From assembly GCA_963824395.1 (NCBI GenBank), contig CAWGPF010000005.1, positions 992,001-1,056,000 on the forward strand: DNA of 64,000 nucleotides, given 5' to 3'. The translations under genes and the position numbers were made by a program. This stretch comes from 13-2-20CM-66-19 sp963824395 (lineage in GTDB: Bacteria; Pseudomonadota; Gammaproteobacteria; Steroidobacterales; Steroidobacteraceae). The first letter of the stretch is position 1, and the number at the start of each line of letters is the position of its first letter. Positions 53,828 through 62,764 of this stretch are shown piece by piece. A model generated the notes under the pieces. It worked only from the letters and a program-made list of their open reading frames with translations, was not told where the DNA came from and made no database searches.

Positions 53828-55111
53828 CTACAGCCGCGCGCGCACGAAGACCATGAACGAGGTCGGCCGGTAGCCGTAGGCGGCGTTGAGCGCGGCCGGA
53901 TAGCGGTAGGTGCTCACGAGCCCGCCGAGTCCGAGGTTGAGTGCCCCGGCCTGCACGAAGTCGTGGATGTAGCCGACCGAGAGCTTCTCGATGGTGTAGG
54001 TCGGGCCGTACTCAGGCTCGCCCGGCAGGAACAGCTCGTCTTTCCCGACCCGCTCGGCGCGTGCGAACAGCGTGTGCGCGAGCCTGAGGTTGAGCGCCGA
54101 TTCGAGAAGCCACGCCGTGCTGCCCGCACCTGTCGACGGGCTGTTGTGCCCGAACGCAAACGTCGTCTGCCACCAGCTTGCGAGGGGTGCGTTGTAGGTC
54201 ACGGACGCGGTCGTGCGCCTGACGCTCACGCCCGGCTCGAGCTGCTCCGGGCTCGCCAGGCGCCCGAAGCTCGCCTGCATCGACAGGCTCGCGCCCGGGT
54301 TCACCGTGGCGCGCAGCGCGTAGGAGTCGAGGGCGCGCGTCTCGATGTTGTAGTGAAACTGGTCAGGCTCGTGCCCGTTGAAGCCCGAGGCCTCAAGCTT
54401 GAGCAGCGTCCAGGTGTATCCACCGGTGACGACGCCCCAGGCGACGTGCGTCGAGTCGAGCCAGTGATGCGTCAGTGGTGCCTCGGGGTTGTCCATGCCC
54501 GAGAGGCGGTGCATGAACGCCTCCGGCCCGAGCGCCGGCTCTCCGGGCAGCCCGACGTAGAGGAACGCCGAGCTGTGCGGCGTGAGATCGAGGCTGTAGG
54601 TCGCGGCGGCCTCCATCAGCAGGTCATGCGGATGCTGGCGATCGATCAGCGGGGTCCTGCCATCGGCGGTCTCGCCCGTCTGGAACAGGAGCGGATAGCC
54701 GCGCTTGCCCATGAACGGGTCACCCGAGAGCATCAGCCGCAGCCCGAATGCCCCGTGGCTGAGTTCGCGGCGCGCCATGAACATGAGCATGCTGGTGGAG
54801 AAGGTCTGCGTGGCGCCGCGCGGTCCGCCCTGATCGTCGTAGATGAGATCGGCGAAGCCGTGGATCATGCCGCTCCAGTCAGCGTGCATGCTCATGAGCC
54901 CCGACAGGGGCGTGGAGTCGGGCGCCCAGCTGGTGCCGGAGCCCTCGCGTGTCATCGCGTAGGGACCCAGGAGTGCGGCCATCGGCATGGGGACGTCCGC
55001 CCCCTCCTGCGCCTCGGCGCTCAGCCCGAGCGCGCTGTGCAGGATGCAGCCCGCCGCGCCAAGGGCGCGCGCCGCTTTTGAAAGAGCGCGAATATCGATC
55101 ATCATCCTCAT
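53828..55111 (-). CDS. Outer-membrane beta-barrel-like protein, unknown function
   Basis: A 427-residue protein with an N-terminal signal-like segment (ALSKAARALGAAGCILHSAL) and no further hydrophobic helix. The mature part is rich in alternating polar/hydrophobic and aromatic residues typical of beta-barrels, and ends with YGYRPTSFMVFVRARL, close to an outer-membrane C-terminal signature. It contains many Met and His residues (PMPMAALLGPYAMT, SMHADWSGMIHGFADLIYDD, DRQHPHDLLMEAAATYS). Similar proteins are often encoded near copper-resistance genes, but none are here. Start at ATG 55111 or at ATG 55105 or 55102. The upstream region is strongly AT-rich. Confidence 0.75.
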   Translation of the reverse strand: MRMMIDIRALSKAARALGAAGCILHSALGLSAEAQEGADVPMPMAALLGPYAMTREGSGTSWAPDSTPLSGLMSMHADWSGMIHGFADLIYDDQGGPRGATQTFSTSMLMFMARRELSHGAFGLRLMLSGDPFMGKRGYPLLFQTGETADGRTPLIDRQHPHDLLMEAAATYSLDLTPHSSAFLYVGLPGEPALGPEAFMHRLSGMDNPEAPLTHHWLDSTHVAWGVVTGGYTWTLLKLEASGFNGHEPDQFHYNIETRALDSYALRATVNPGASLSMQASFGRLASPEQLEPGVSVRRTTASVTYNAPLASWWQTTFAFGHNSPSTGAGSTAWLLESALNLRLAHTLFARAERVGKDELFLPGEPEYGPTYTIEKLSVGYIHDFVQAGALNLGLGGLVSTYRYPAALNAAYGYRPTSFMVFVRARL

Positions 55112-55289
55112 GATTAATAATATAAAGTAACGATCCCGCGGTGCGCGATGACGCCGCCCGCCTCTTTATATACTGAACCGGCCGGTGAGGGCTGCGGCCG
55201 GCCCATTGCGGGAACAGCTTGATAAGATCCGAACGAGCACTGCGGCGTTTCGGGAACTGCCCGCGCGCCACGCCTGCAAGGGATGAGTG

Positions 55290-55751
55290 ATGACTGTCGA
55301 AAAGATGCCGTTGTCCGATCTCGTTAAGCACGTCGGGGAGGAGATGGGCGTGTCCTCCTGGATCACGCTCGATCAGGCGAAGATCATGGAGTTCGCCCAC
55401 TGCACCGGGGATCACCAGTGGATTCACGTCGACCCGGAGCGCGCGGCGCGCGAAAGTCCCTTCGGCGGGACCATCGCGCATGGCTTTCTCACCCTCTCGC
55501 TCATCGCGCCGACCGCCTTTGAGCTGCTGGTGGCGCGGGTGGAGGCAAAGTCGGTCGTGAACTACGGCATCGAGAACGTGCGCTTCATCACCGCGGTGCG
55601 CTCAGGCAAGCGGGTGCGCAACCGCATCAAGCTCGCCAACGTCAATGGCCGCGGCGGCCGGCGCTTCCTCGTCACCACCGACAACAGCATCGAGATCGAG
55701 GGTGAGGCGAAGCCGGCGCTCACCGCGAGCACGCTCGCCCTCTTCACCTGA
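55290..55751 (+). CDS. MaoC-family (R)-specific enoyl-CoA hydratase/dehydratase
   Basis: A 153-residue hot-dog-fold protein of the MaoC/NodN type. MGVSSWITLDQAKIMEFAHC is followed by TGDHQWIHVDPERAARES and FGGTIAHGFLTLSLIAP, the hydratase motif with the catalytic Asp and His. It would hydrate enoyl-CoA thioesters. The ATG at 55290 has AAGGGA 6 nt upstream, so it is preferred to the GTG one codon before. TATACT upstream at about 55170 is a possible -10. It is divergent from the beta-barrel gene and convergent with the dimethylglycine-dehydrogenase-like gene, so no operon partner is evident. Confidence 0.9.
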   Translation: MTVEKMPLSDLVKHVGEEMGVSSWITLDQAKIMEFAHCTGDHQWIHVDPERAARESPFGGTIAHGFLTLSLIAPTAFELLVARVEAKSVVNYGIENVRFITAVRSGKRVRNRIKLANVNGRGGRRFLVTTDNSIEIEGEAKPALTASTLALFT

Positions 55752-55763
55752 GGGCCGCTGCGC

Positions 55764-58175
55764 TTACTGGCGCATGCGGCGGCCTTCCGGGTCCACCACC
55801 GCCACCGCCTCGCGCTTGGCGCGCCGCCGCTCGCCGATGATTTCGATCTCGAAGCCCGTATCGACCTGCGCCAGTCCCTTCGGGATGTAACCGAGCGCGA
55901 GCGAGCGCCCGACGCTGTGGCCATAGGCGCCGGAGGTCACCCAGCCCACCACGCGGCCGTCGTGCCAGATCGGCTCATCGCCCATGGCATCGGCCTCTGC
56001 GGCGTCGACACTGAAGGTCGCAAGGCGCAGGGCCCCGCCGCTGTCGTGCTCCTCGAGTGCCGCGCTGCGACCGATGAAATCGCCCTTCTTCAGATCGACG
56101 AAGCGACCGAGGCCTGCCTCGTAGGGCCCATAGATGGGGCGATACTCGCGCGCCCAGGTGCCGAAGCTCTTCTCGATGCGCAGGGTGTTGAGGGCGCGGC
56201 CGCCGAAGAGCTTAAGTCCCCGCTCGCGCCCGGTGGCCTGCAGGAGCTCGTAGAGCGCACGCTGGTACTCGCTCGTCACCCAGATCTCGTAGCCGAGCTC
56301 GCCGGTGAAGCTGATGCGTCCCACGAGCGCCGGCACCATGCCGACGTCCATGCGGGCGAAGGACAGGAACGGGAAAGCGGCGCTCGAAAGATCCTGACGC
56401 ACCAGGTCCTGCAGCAGCGCGCGCGAGGCGGGGCCTGCGACCGAGAGTCCCACGTACTCCATCGCGCACGGGCGCACCAGGACGGCAAGCGGCGGCGCAT
56501 GGCGCTCGAACCAGCGCCGGTAGAAAACTTCCGCCGCGTAGGTGCAGATGAGAAACGTGCGCTCCTCGGCGAGGCGGCAGAGCGTGAAGTCGCCGATGAG
56601 CTTGCCGCGCTCGTTGAGCATCGGGGACAGCGTGATGCGGCCCACCGCCGGCACACGGTTCGCCATGATGCGCGACAGCCACGCGGTGCTGCCGGGTCCT
56701 GTGACCTCGAACTTGCCGTAGTTGGAGATCTCGAGGAGCCCCGCCCCCTCGCGCACGGCGCGACATTCCGCGCCCACGAACGGATGCGCCGCCGAGCGCT
56801 GAAAGCTGATGTCTTCGTGCGCCTGCGCGGCGCTCGGCGCGAACCACAGCGGGTGCTCAAGCCCGCAGTAGTCCCCGAACACGGCGTGCGCGGCCTTGAG
56901 TTCCCCGTAGATCGGCGTGGTGCGCAGCGGCCGGGCGGCGACGAGCTCCTCGTTCGGGAAACGGATGCTGAAGCGGCGCGAATAGTTCTCACGCACCTTG
57001 GCGTTGGTGTAGCTGAGCGTCGCCCAGTCCCCGTAGCGCGCCACGTCCATCGCCCACACGTCCGCACCCGGGTCGCCGTTCACCATCCACTGCGAGAGCG
57101 CCAGTCCCACCCCGCCCCCCTGGCTGAAGCCGGCCATCACCCCGCAGGCCACCCAGAAGTTCTTAAGTCCGCGCACCGGGCCGACGAGCGGATTGCCATC
57201 GGGGGCGAAGGTGAAGGGTCCGTTCACCACCTTGCGGATGCCGACCTCCCCTAAGGCCGGGAAGTGCTCGAAGCCGATCTCGAGACTCGGCGCGATGCGC
57301 TCCAGGTCATTCGGCAAGAGGCTCTGGGCGAAGTCCCAGGGGGTCTCCTGTGGTGACCAGGGGACGCCGGCGCGCTCGTAGGTGCCCAGCAGCATCCCGC
57401 CGCGCTCCTGGCGGGTGTAGATCTCGCCCTCGAAGTCGATCGCGTGCAGCTGCTCCTTCTGCCCTTTGAGCTGCGGCAGGTCCTCGGTGATCAGGTACTG
57501 GTGCTCCATGGCGAGGATCGGCAGCTCGAGCCCGACCATGCGTCCGACCTCGCGCGCCCACAATCCGCCGGCATTGACCACGTGCTCGGCGTGCACGTTG
57601 CCCTGCTCGGTGATGACGTCCCAGGAGCCATCGGCGCGCGCCTGGAGGTCCGTGACGCGGTTGTGGCGCATCACGGTGGCGCCCTGCAGCTGCGCGGCCT
57701 TGGCGTAAGCCTGCGTGACGCCATACGGATCGACGTGCCCTTCGATCGGGTCGTACAGCCCGCCGACAAAATGCTTCTTGTTCATGAGCGGGAACAGCCG
57801 CGCCGCCTCATCCACCGAGATGAGCTCGAGCTCCATGCCAAGGTAGCGGCCGCGCGCCTTCGTCATCTTCAGCCAGTCGAGGCGTGCCTGCGTGCCAGCG
57901 AGCATCACCCCACCGGTGAGATGCATGCCGCAGGACTGCCCGGTGAGTGCCTCGAGCTCCTTGTAGAGGTTGATCGTGTACTGCTGCAGCTTTGCAACGT
58001 TCGGGTCGCCGTTGACGGTGTGCATGCCGCCGGCGGCGTGCCAGGTCGAGCCGCAGGTGAGTTCGCCGCGCTCCAGCAGCAGCACGTCCTTCCACCCCGC
58101 CTTGGTGAGGTGATAGAGCACGCTCACCCCGACGACACCGCCGCCGATCACGACCACCTGTGCAGCACTCTTCAC
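55764..58175 (-). CDS. FAD-dependent dimethylglycine/sarcosine dehydrogenase-like protein with aminomethyltransferase domain
   Basis: An 803-residue two-domain enzyme. The N-terminal DAO-type FAD domain starts VVVIGGGVVGVSVLYHLTKA and contains CGSTWHAAGGMHTV, where the His matches the covalent FAD site of dimethylglycine and sarcosine dehydrogenases. NGPFTFAPDGNPLVGPV is also typical. From about residue 420 a GcvT-like folate-binding aminomethyltransferase domain follows (SNYGKFEVTGPGSTAWLSRI; LFGGRALNTLRIEKSFGTWA). Such enzymes demethylate N-methyl amino acids, pass the one-carbon unit to tetrahydrofolate and electrons to ETF. The exact substrate (dimethylglycine, sarcosine, a betaine product) is not set by sequence. 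A LysR gene lies 14 nt upstream on the same strand. Confidence 0.88.
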   Translation of the reverse strand: MKSAAQVVVIGGGVVGVSVLYHLTKAGWKDVLLLERGELTCGSTWHAAGGMHTVNGDPNVAKLQQYTINLYKELEALTGQSCGMHLTGGVMLAGTQARLDWLKMTKARGRYLGMELELISVDEAARLFPLMNKKHFVGGLYDPIEGHVDPYGVTQAYAKAAQLQGATVMRHNRVTDLQARADGSWDVITEQGNVHAEHVVNAGGLWAREVGRMVGLELPILAMEHQYLITEDLPQLKGQKEQLHAIDFEGEIYTRQERGGMLLGTYERAGVPWSPQETPWDFAQSLLPNDLERIAPSLEIGFEHFPALGEVGIRKVVNGPFTFAPDGNPLVGPVRGLKNFWVACGVMAGFSQGGGVGLALSQWMVNGDPGADVWAMDVARYGDWATLSYTNAKVRENYSRRFSIRFPNEELVAARPLRTTPIYGELKAAHAVFGDYCGLEHPLWFAPSAAQAHEDISFQRSAAHPFVGAECRAVREGAGLLEISNYGKFEVTGPGSTAWLSRIMANRVPAVGRITLSPMLNERGKLIGDFTLCRLAEERTFLICTYAAEVFYRRWFERHAPPLAVLVRPCAMEYVGLSVAGPASRALLQDLVRQDLSSAAFPFLSFARMDVGMVPALVGRISFTGELGYEIWVTSEYQRALYELLQATGRERGLKLFGGRALNTLRIEKSFGTWAREYRPIYGPYEAGLGRFVDLKKGDFIGRSAALEEHDSGGALRLATFSVDAAEADAMGDEPIWHDGRVVGWVTSGAYGHSVGRSLALGYIPKGLAQVDTGFEIEIIGERRRAKREAVAVVDPEGRRMRQ

Positions 58176-58189
58176 GTCGCTTCTCCGTC

Positions 58190-59158
58190 CTACTCGTTCG
58201 ATACCGCCAGCTGCACCGCCGGGACTGCGGGGGGCGCGCCACGCGAGCCGAAGCGGCCGATCAGCCAGGAGCGGAACAGCGCGATCGCCGTGTCCCCGAG
58301 GCCCTCCGGGTGGGTGGTGAGGTAGTAGCCATAGCCGTCATCGAGCGTCGCCTCGAAGGGCTTCACCAGGCGCCCGGCGCGGATCTCCTCCGCGAACAGA
58401 TTGCAGTCAACGAGCGCGATTCCCTGGCCGCCGAGTGCGTACTGCGCCGCGAGCACCGCCGTGTCGAACACCAGCCCGCGCTCGATGCTGACTCCGGTGA
58501 GGCCCTGCGTGCGCACGAACTGCTGCCAGACGTGATGGCGCGGCAGGTCCGCGATGCGCACGTGCACGATCTCGTTGGCCTCGATAAAGGCCGCCAGCGA
58601 CTTGCCGCGATGAGCGGCCGCGATGTCGGGGTGGCACAGGATGCTCAGGCGCACGCTCCACAGCAGGTCAGTGACCAGGTCCGTCACCGCCGGGCGTGAG
58701 TACACCACCGCGACGTCCACATCCCCGAGCGGCGGCCCGACGCCATAGGGACTGATGAGGTCGATGTCGACCTCGGTGCTGGCGCGGCGAAAGTCACGCA
58801 GGATCGGCACCGCCAGCTGCACCGCAAAGCTCGGCGGCATCTGCACGCGCAGCGTGCGCTGCACGGGCGCGCCCTCGTTGCGGATGTCATCGAGGGCGTA
58901 CTCCAGGCGGTCGAAGGACTTCACCACCGCCGGCAACAGGTGCTGGCCGGCCTTGGTGAGGGTGAGCGCGTGGGGCCGGCGGTCAAACAGCTGTACCCCG
59001 GTGAGCCGCTCGAGCGCGATCACGTGGCGCGACAGGGCACTCTGGGAAATCAGCAGCGCGTTGGCGGCGGCCGTGAAGCTGCCGTGCTTGGCGACGCCCT
59101 CGAAGGCGCGCAGCGCGTTTAAGGGCAGCCAGCGCCGGTCGATGCTTTTCTTCTGCAT
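58190..59158 (-). CDS. LysR-family transcriptional regulator (GcvA-like)
   Basis: A 322-residue LysR regulator. The winged HTH reads LNALRAFEGVAKHGSFTAAA then NALLISQSALSRHVIALE, and the effector-binding domain follows from about residue 95. The pattern WLPLNALRAFE and QSALSRHV is like GcvA, the glycine-cleavage activator subgroup. It is co-directional with the dimethylglycine-dehydrogenase-like gene (14 nt) and divergent from the enolase-superfamily gene, the classic placement for control of both. T-N11-A-type LysR sites are plausible in the AT-rich patch near 59230-59270, but I cannot assign one. Confidence 0.9.
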   Translation of the reverse strand: MQKKSIDRRWLPLNALRAFEGVAKHGSFTAAANALLISQSALSRHVIALERLTGVQLFDRRPHALTLTKAGQHLLPAVVKSFDRLEYALDDIRNEGAPVQRTLRVQMPPSFAVQLAVPILRDFRRASTEVDIDLISPYGVGPPLGDVDVAVVYSRPAVTDLVTDLLWSVRLSILCHPDIAAAHRGKSLAAFIEANEIVHVRIADLPRHHVWQQFVRTQGLTGVSIERGLVFDTAVLAAQYALGGQGIALVDCNLFAEEIRAGRLVKPFEATLDDGYGYYLTTHPEGLGDTAIALFRSWLIGRFGSRGAPPAVPAVQLAVSNE

Positions 59159-59282
59159 TCAGGGTTCCTCGAAGTGCACAGCGGCACCGGCGCCATACTC
59201 GCCCAGACTGCAGGCTCCGGCCAAGGGCCGTTGTTTTCCAATGCTTTTTTTCGATGCGGGTAGTGAATTTCTCGGCTGTGAC

Positions 59283-59341
59283 GGCGCAGGTGACTGTGGA
59301 ACCCTGAAGGGCACCCCTCCGAAAGGTGAGCCTGCGCGCCC
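59283..59341 (+). promoter_or_regulatory. Structured leader upstream of the enolase-superfamily gene
   Basis: GCGCAGG (59284-59290) pairs with CCTGCGC (59331-59337), enclosing two small hairpins: CCC/GGG around TGAA (59302-59311), and CACC/GGTG-type pairing (59312-59328). The best ribosome-site candidate (GGTGAG, 59325-59330) lies inside this closed stem and the stem ends 4 nt before the ATG. The fold would hide the ribosome site. It matches no riboswitch class that I can name. Confidence 0.45.
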
Positions 59342-60493
59342 ATGAACGCACCGATCGCGACCGCCACCGCCACCGCCCCGGCGCATCGCATCGCCGCCAT
59401 CACGATCACGCACCACCGGCTGCCCCTGGAGCCAGCCTTTCACGCCAGCTGGGACACGAAGCCGCGCGTGCACTTCGATGCCACGGTGGTGCGCGTCAGC
59501 ACCGACAGCGGGCTCACGGGCGTCGCTTCCGGGGACCGCATGCTTGGCTTTGAGGGCCACGAGGCGCTCTTCGTCGGTGAGGATCCGCTCGCGCTCGAGC
59601 GCCACTACCGGGTGCTGTCGAACATCGACTTCCACTACGGGCGCTGCTGGCCGCTGGATCTGGCGCTCTGGGACCTCGCCGGCAAGATCCTCGGCGCCCC
59701 GTGCTGGAAGCTGCTCGGCGGACTCAGCCATCGCGTGCGCGCCTACGCCTCCTCCGGCACGCTGCGTAACCCGGCAGCGCAGGCGGATGCCGCGGAGCGC
59801 TACCTCGAACAGGGCTTCCCGGCCCTGAAACTGCGCTTCCACCGCGGCGACTGGCGCGATGACGTGCGGGCGCTCGAGGCGGTGCGCGCGCGCGTCGGGG
59901 AGCGCCTCGAGCTGCTGGTCGACTGCAACCAGGGCTGGCGGCTGCCCTGGGATACGGAAAGTCCCTGGACGCTCAAGGACGCCCTCGCCGTGGCGCGCGA
60001 GCTCGAGCGGCTGAAGGTCTACTGGATGGAGGAGCCGCTGCACCGCGCCGACTTCAAAGGGATGCGCGCGCTGCGCGAGATGACCGACGTGCGCATCGCC
60101 GGCGGCGAGATGACGCGCCAGCTGCACGAGCTGCGCGAGCTGATCATCGGCGGATGCGTGGACGTGCTGCAGCCGGACGTGGCACTGGTCGGCGGCATCA
60201 CGGGACTCAAGCGCATCGCGGTGCTGGCGCAGGAGCACCACCTGCTCTTCACCCCGCACACCTGGACCAACGGCATGGGCGTCACCGCGAACGCCCAGCT
60301 CATCGCGGGCTTGGGCGATACGCCCTTCCTCGAGTTCCCCTACGATCCGCCCGAGTGGACCCTGGCGCGCCGCGACTACCTGATGCAGGAACCCCTCACC
60401 GTGGATGCGGGAGGCTGGATCAACCTAAGCGAGCGTCCCGGCATGGGCTACGCGCCCGACGAGGCGCGCCTTGAGGCCACCCGCATCGGCTGA
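59342..60493 (+). CDS. Enolase-superfamily enzyme, mandelate racemase/muconate-lactonising type
   Basis: A 383-residue enolase-superfamily protein. Metal ligands are visible in LLVDCNQGW (Asp), WMEEPLHR (Glu) and IAGGEMTR (Glu). The general base region is FPALKLRFHRGDW with KxR where many relatives have KxK, and the opposite face has LQPDVALVGGITG and FTPHTWTNGMG, giving the His-Asp dyad of the mandelate racemase subgroup. It would epimerise or dehydrate a carboxylate substrate, identity unknown. The N-terminal MNAPIATATATAPAHR is a low-complexity extension. Divergence from the LysR gene and the dehydrogenase-like gene suggests one catabolic pathway, perhaps for a methylated amino acid. Confidence 0.87.
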   Translation: MNAPIATATATAPAHRIAAITITHHRLPLEPAFHASWDTKPRVHFDATVVRVSTDSGLTGVASGDRMLGFEGHEALFVGEDPLALERHYRVLSNIDFHYGRCWPLDLALWDLAGKILGAPCWKLLGGLSHRVRAYASSGTLRNPAAQADAAERYLEQGFPALKLRFHRGDWRDDVRALEAVRARVGERLELLVDCNQGWRLPWDTESPWTLKDALAVARELERLKVYWMEEPLHRADFKGMRALREMTDVRIAGGEMTRQLHELRELIIGGCVDVLQPDVALVGGITGLKRIAVLAQEHHLLFTPHTWTNGMGVTANAQLIAGLGDTPFLEFPYDPPEWTLARRDYLMQEPLTVDAGGWINLSERPGMGYAPDEARLEATRIG

Positions 60494-60507
60494 CGGGCGC
60501 CGCGCCC

Positions 60508-62757
60508 TCAGGCGGGCAGGTCGAGGAGCGGCAGGAGCGGTCCTAAGTGCTTCTCGTAGTGGCGCCAGCGGCCGGTCGAGCCCTGGTGCAGCTTCTGGCG
60601 CACCTGCCAGCGGCTCGCGGTGATAACCACGCGCTCGGTCGCGTGGAACTCAAGGCAGCGCGGATCCCAGGGCAGACCTGCGAACTCGAGCATGCGGCGC
60701 GTCCACAGCTCCGCATCCGCCACCAGACCTTCGTACGGCACTTCGAGCAGCGTCCCGGGCGGGAGGGTCTCGCGCCAATAGCGGCTCAGGCGCCGGTACT
60801 GGGTGTAGTAATGCGCAAGGCCCGACAGGTCATTCGCGTACGGGCTCACGTTGAAGAAGTGCTGGAAGTACACCGAGAGACAGGTATCGAGCGGGTGGCG
60901 CTGCATGTGGATGAAGCGCGCGTGCGGCAGAGCGGCGTGGATGACGCCGGCGTAAAGAAAGTTCGCCGGCATCTTGTCCGTGACCCGGCGCGCGGCGGCC
61001 GCACCGGGGGGCAGTTCCGCGAGGTAATCGTGGGCCACCTTGGGCAGCGCCTGCGCCAGCTGCGCCCCGGCCGCCGCCTCCCGCTCGAGCACGAGGAAAG
61101 CACGGTCCCAGAAGCGCACCTCGCCGGCCCCGAAGACGTCCGGGTGCGAAGCCAGGATCTGCTCGGCGAGCGAGGTGCCCGAGCGCGGCATGCCGATGAT
61201 GAAGAGCGGTTGGGCGCTCGCAAGCGGCGAGTCCTCCGGCGGCGGCATGCGCATGAGGGCCGGAGTGCAGAAGCGCATGACGCGCCCGATGAGTCCCTCG
61301 AGGCGCGCGCGGTCATAGCCGGCGCTGCCGCGCAGCGTGAGCTCGTTCGCCTGGCGGTAATGGGCGAAGGCCTCATCGTAACGCCCGACGTCGTTGAAGT
61401 ACTTGCCGAGCGCGAAGTGCAGCTGGATCTGCTGCGCCGCTGGCAGCGGCCGCGACAGGAGCGCGGTGGCACCGGAGAGCCACGCGGCATCCTCGGATCG
61501 CATGCGCTGCAGGTTGGCAATGCCCGCGTAGCCGGCGGCGAAGTCCGGCCGCACGGCGATGGCACGCTCGAACCGCGCGCGCGCCTCGGGAAAGCGGCCG
61601 CGGTCAGCGTGCAGTTCCCCGAGCAGCGCCAGCGCATCGGGGTTCTGCGGCTCAAGCGCCACGGCGCGCTCACAGCTGGACTCGGCATCGGCTGCACGGC
61701 CCTGCACGCGCAGGGTCGCCGCGAGCCCCAAACAGGCGCGCGCGGAATCGGCCCTGAGTGCCAGGGCACGGCGGAAGGCGGCCTCGGCCGGCGCGATGCG
61801 CCGCGACTCGAGCAGCAGGTAACCTAAGTCCTCCTGGGCGTCAGCGTGGCGCGGATCAAGCTCCACGGCGCGCTGGTAGTGCGCCAGCGCCTCGGCGAGC
61901 TGTCCGCTCTCCTTCAGCGCGCCGCCGAGGTTCAACAGCGCCGGGATATTGGCCGGCTCCAGACGCGCGGCCTCGCGGAAGCTGCCGAGGGCAGCGGGCA
62001 AATCGCCCTGCGCGAGCAGCAGCAGCCCGAGATTGTTGTGGACCATCGGCAGCTGCGGGGCCCGCAGCAGGAGCCTGCGGGTGAGGTTCAAGGACTGCGC
62101 CGGCTCGCCCGCCACGCGCAGTGCGTTGGCGAGGTTGCACTGGATCTGCGGGTCGTCGGGCAGGAGAGTGAGCGCCTGCTCATACCAACGTACCGCCTCG
62201 CGCGCCTCCCCGAGATCTAAAAGCGCGCTGCCGAGATTGTTGATGGCCCGCGCGCGGCGTGGGTCAAGCTGCAGCGCCGTCTGGTAGAGGGTCAGGGCAT
62301 CCCGCGGGCGCCCGAGCGCGCGCTGCGCATCGCCGGCATCCGTGAGGGCATCGGGATTTCTGTGTTCGAGCGCCAGCGAACGTCCCAGGCTCTCAAGCGC
62401 TGCCTGCCACTCGCGGCGCTGTCGCAGCCAGCCGCCGAGGTTGGCGTGCGCTTCGGCGTCCTGCGGCAGGAGTTCGGCCGCGCGCGCGAGCGCCACGCGG
62501 GCATCCTTGTCCTGGCGCATCTGCGCGACGCTCAGGGCCTTCCAGGCCAGTCCCGCTTCAGGCTCAGTGCGCAGCAGATCCGCCGCCGCCGACTCCGCCT
62601 CGGTGAATCGTCCCTGCTCAATGAGGGCTGTGATCGGCGTGATGTCGGCGTGCCCGGGGGCCGGCGCGCCCGACGGCGCGGCGTGCGGCGCCCCGCAGCA
62701 GTGCTTGAACCGCCGGCCGCTGCCACACGGGCACGGCTCGTTACGCCCGGGAGTCAT
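60508..62757 (-). CDS. SEC-C motif TPR-sulfotransferase fusion protein
   Basis: A 749-residue protein starting at ATG 62757 (MTPGRNEPCPCGSGRRFKHC) with GAGG upstream; a longer frame is rejected. Three parts: an N-terminal SEC-C zinc motif (PCPCGSGRRFKHCC), about a dozen TPR units (about residues 35-460; e.g. LGSALLDLGEAREAVRWYEQ), and a C-terminal sulfotransferase domain with the 5'-phosphosulfate loop LFIIGMPRSGTSLAEQILAS and the 3'-phosphate-binding FIHMQRHPLDTCLSVYFQHF. It may sulfate a protein or cell-surface molecule using PAPS; TPR units suggest a protein partner. It is 7 nt after a related TPR-sulfotransferase gene on the same strand. Confidence 0.88.
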   Translation of the reverse strand: MTPGRNEPCPCGSGRRFKHCCGAPHAAPSGAPAPGHADITPITALIEQGRFTEAESAAADLLRTEPEAGLAWKALSVAQMRQDKDARVALARAAELLPQDAEAHANLGGWLRQRREWQAALESLGRSLALEHRNPDALTDAGDAQRALGRPRDALTLYQTALQLDPRRARAINNLGSALLDLGEAREAVRWYEQALTLLPDDPQIQCNLANALRVAGEPAQSLNLTRRLLLRAPQLPMVHNNLGLLLLAQGDLPAALGSFREAARLEPANIPALLNLGGALKESGQLAEALAHYQRAVELDPRHADAQEDLGYLLLESRRIAPAEAAFRRALALRADSARACLGLAATLRVQGRAADAESSCERAVALEPQNPDALALLGELHADRGRFPEARARFERAIAVRPDFAAGYAGIANLQRMRSEDAAWLSGATALLSRPLPAAQQIQLHFALGKYFNDVGRYDEAFAHYRQANELTLRGSAGYDRARLEGLIGRVMRFCTPALMRMPPPEDSPLASAQPLFIIGMPRSGTSLAEQILASHPDVFGAGEVRFWDRAFLVLEREAAAGAQLAQALPKVAHDYLAELPPGAAAARRVTDKMPANFLYAGVIHAALPHARFIHMQRHPLDTCLSVYFQHFFNVSPYANDLSGLAHYYTQYRRLSRYWRETLPPGTLLEVPYEGLVADAELWTRRMLEFAGLPWDPRCLEFHATERVVITASRWQVRQKLHQGSTGRWRHYEKHLGPLLPLLDLPA

Positions 62758-62764
62758 GCCGGCC

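Noticed and set aside
59283..59337. Glycine riboswitch in the enolase leader
   Set aside because: The context (dimethylglycine-like enzyme) suggested it, but the conserved glycine-aptamer segments (GGAGAG, the CGAAGG core with its partners, and the tandem arrangement) are not present.
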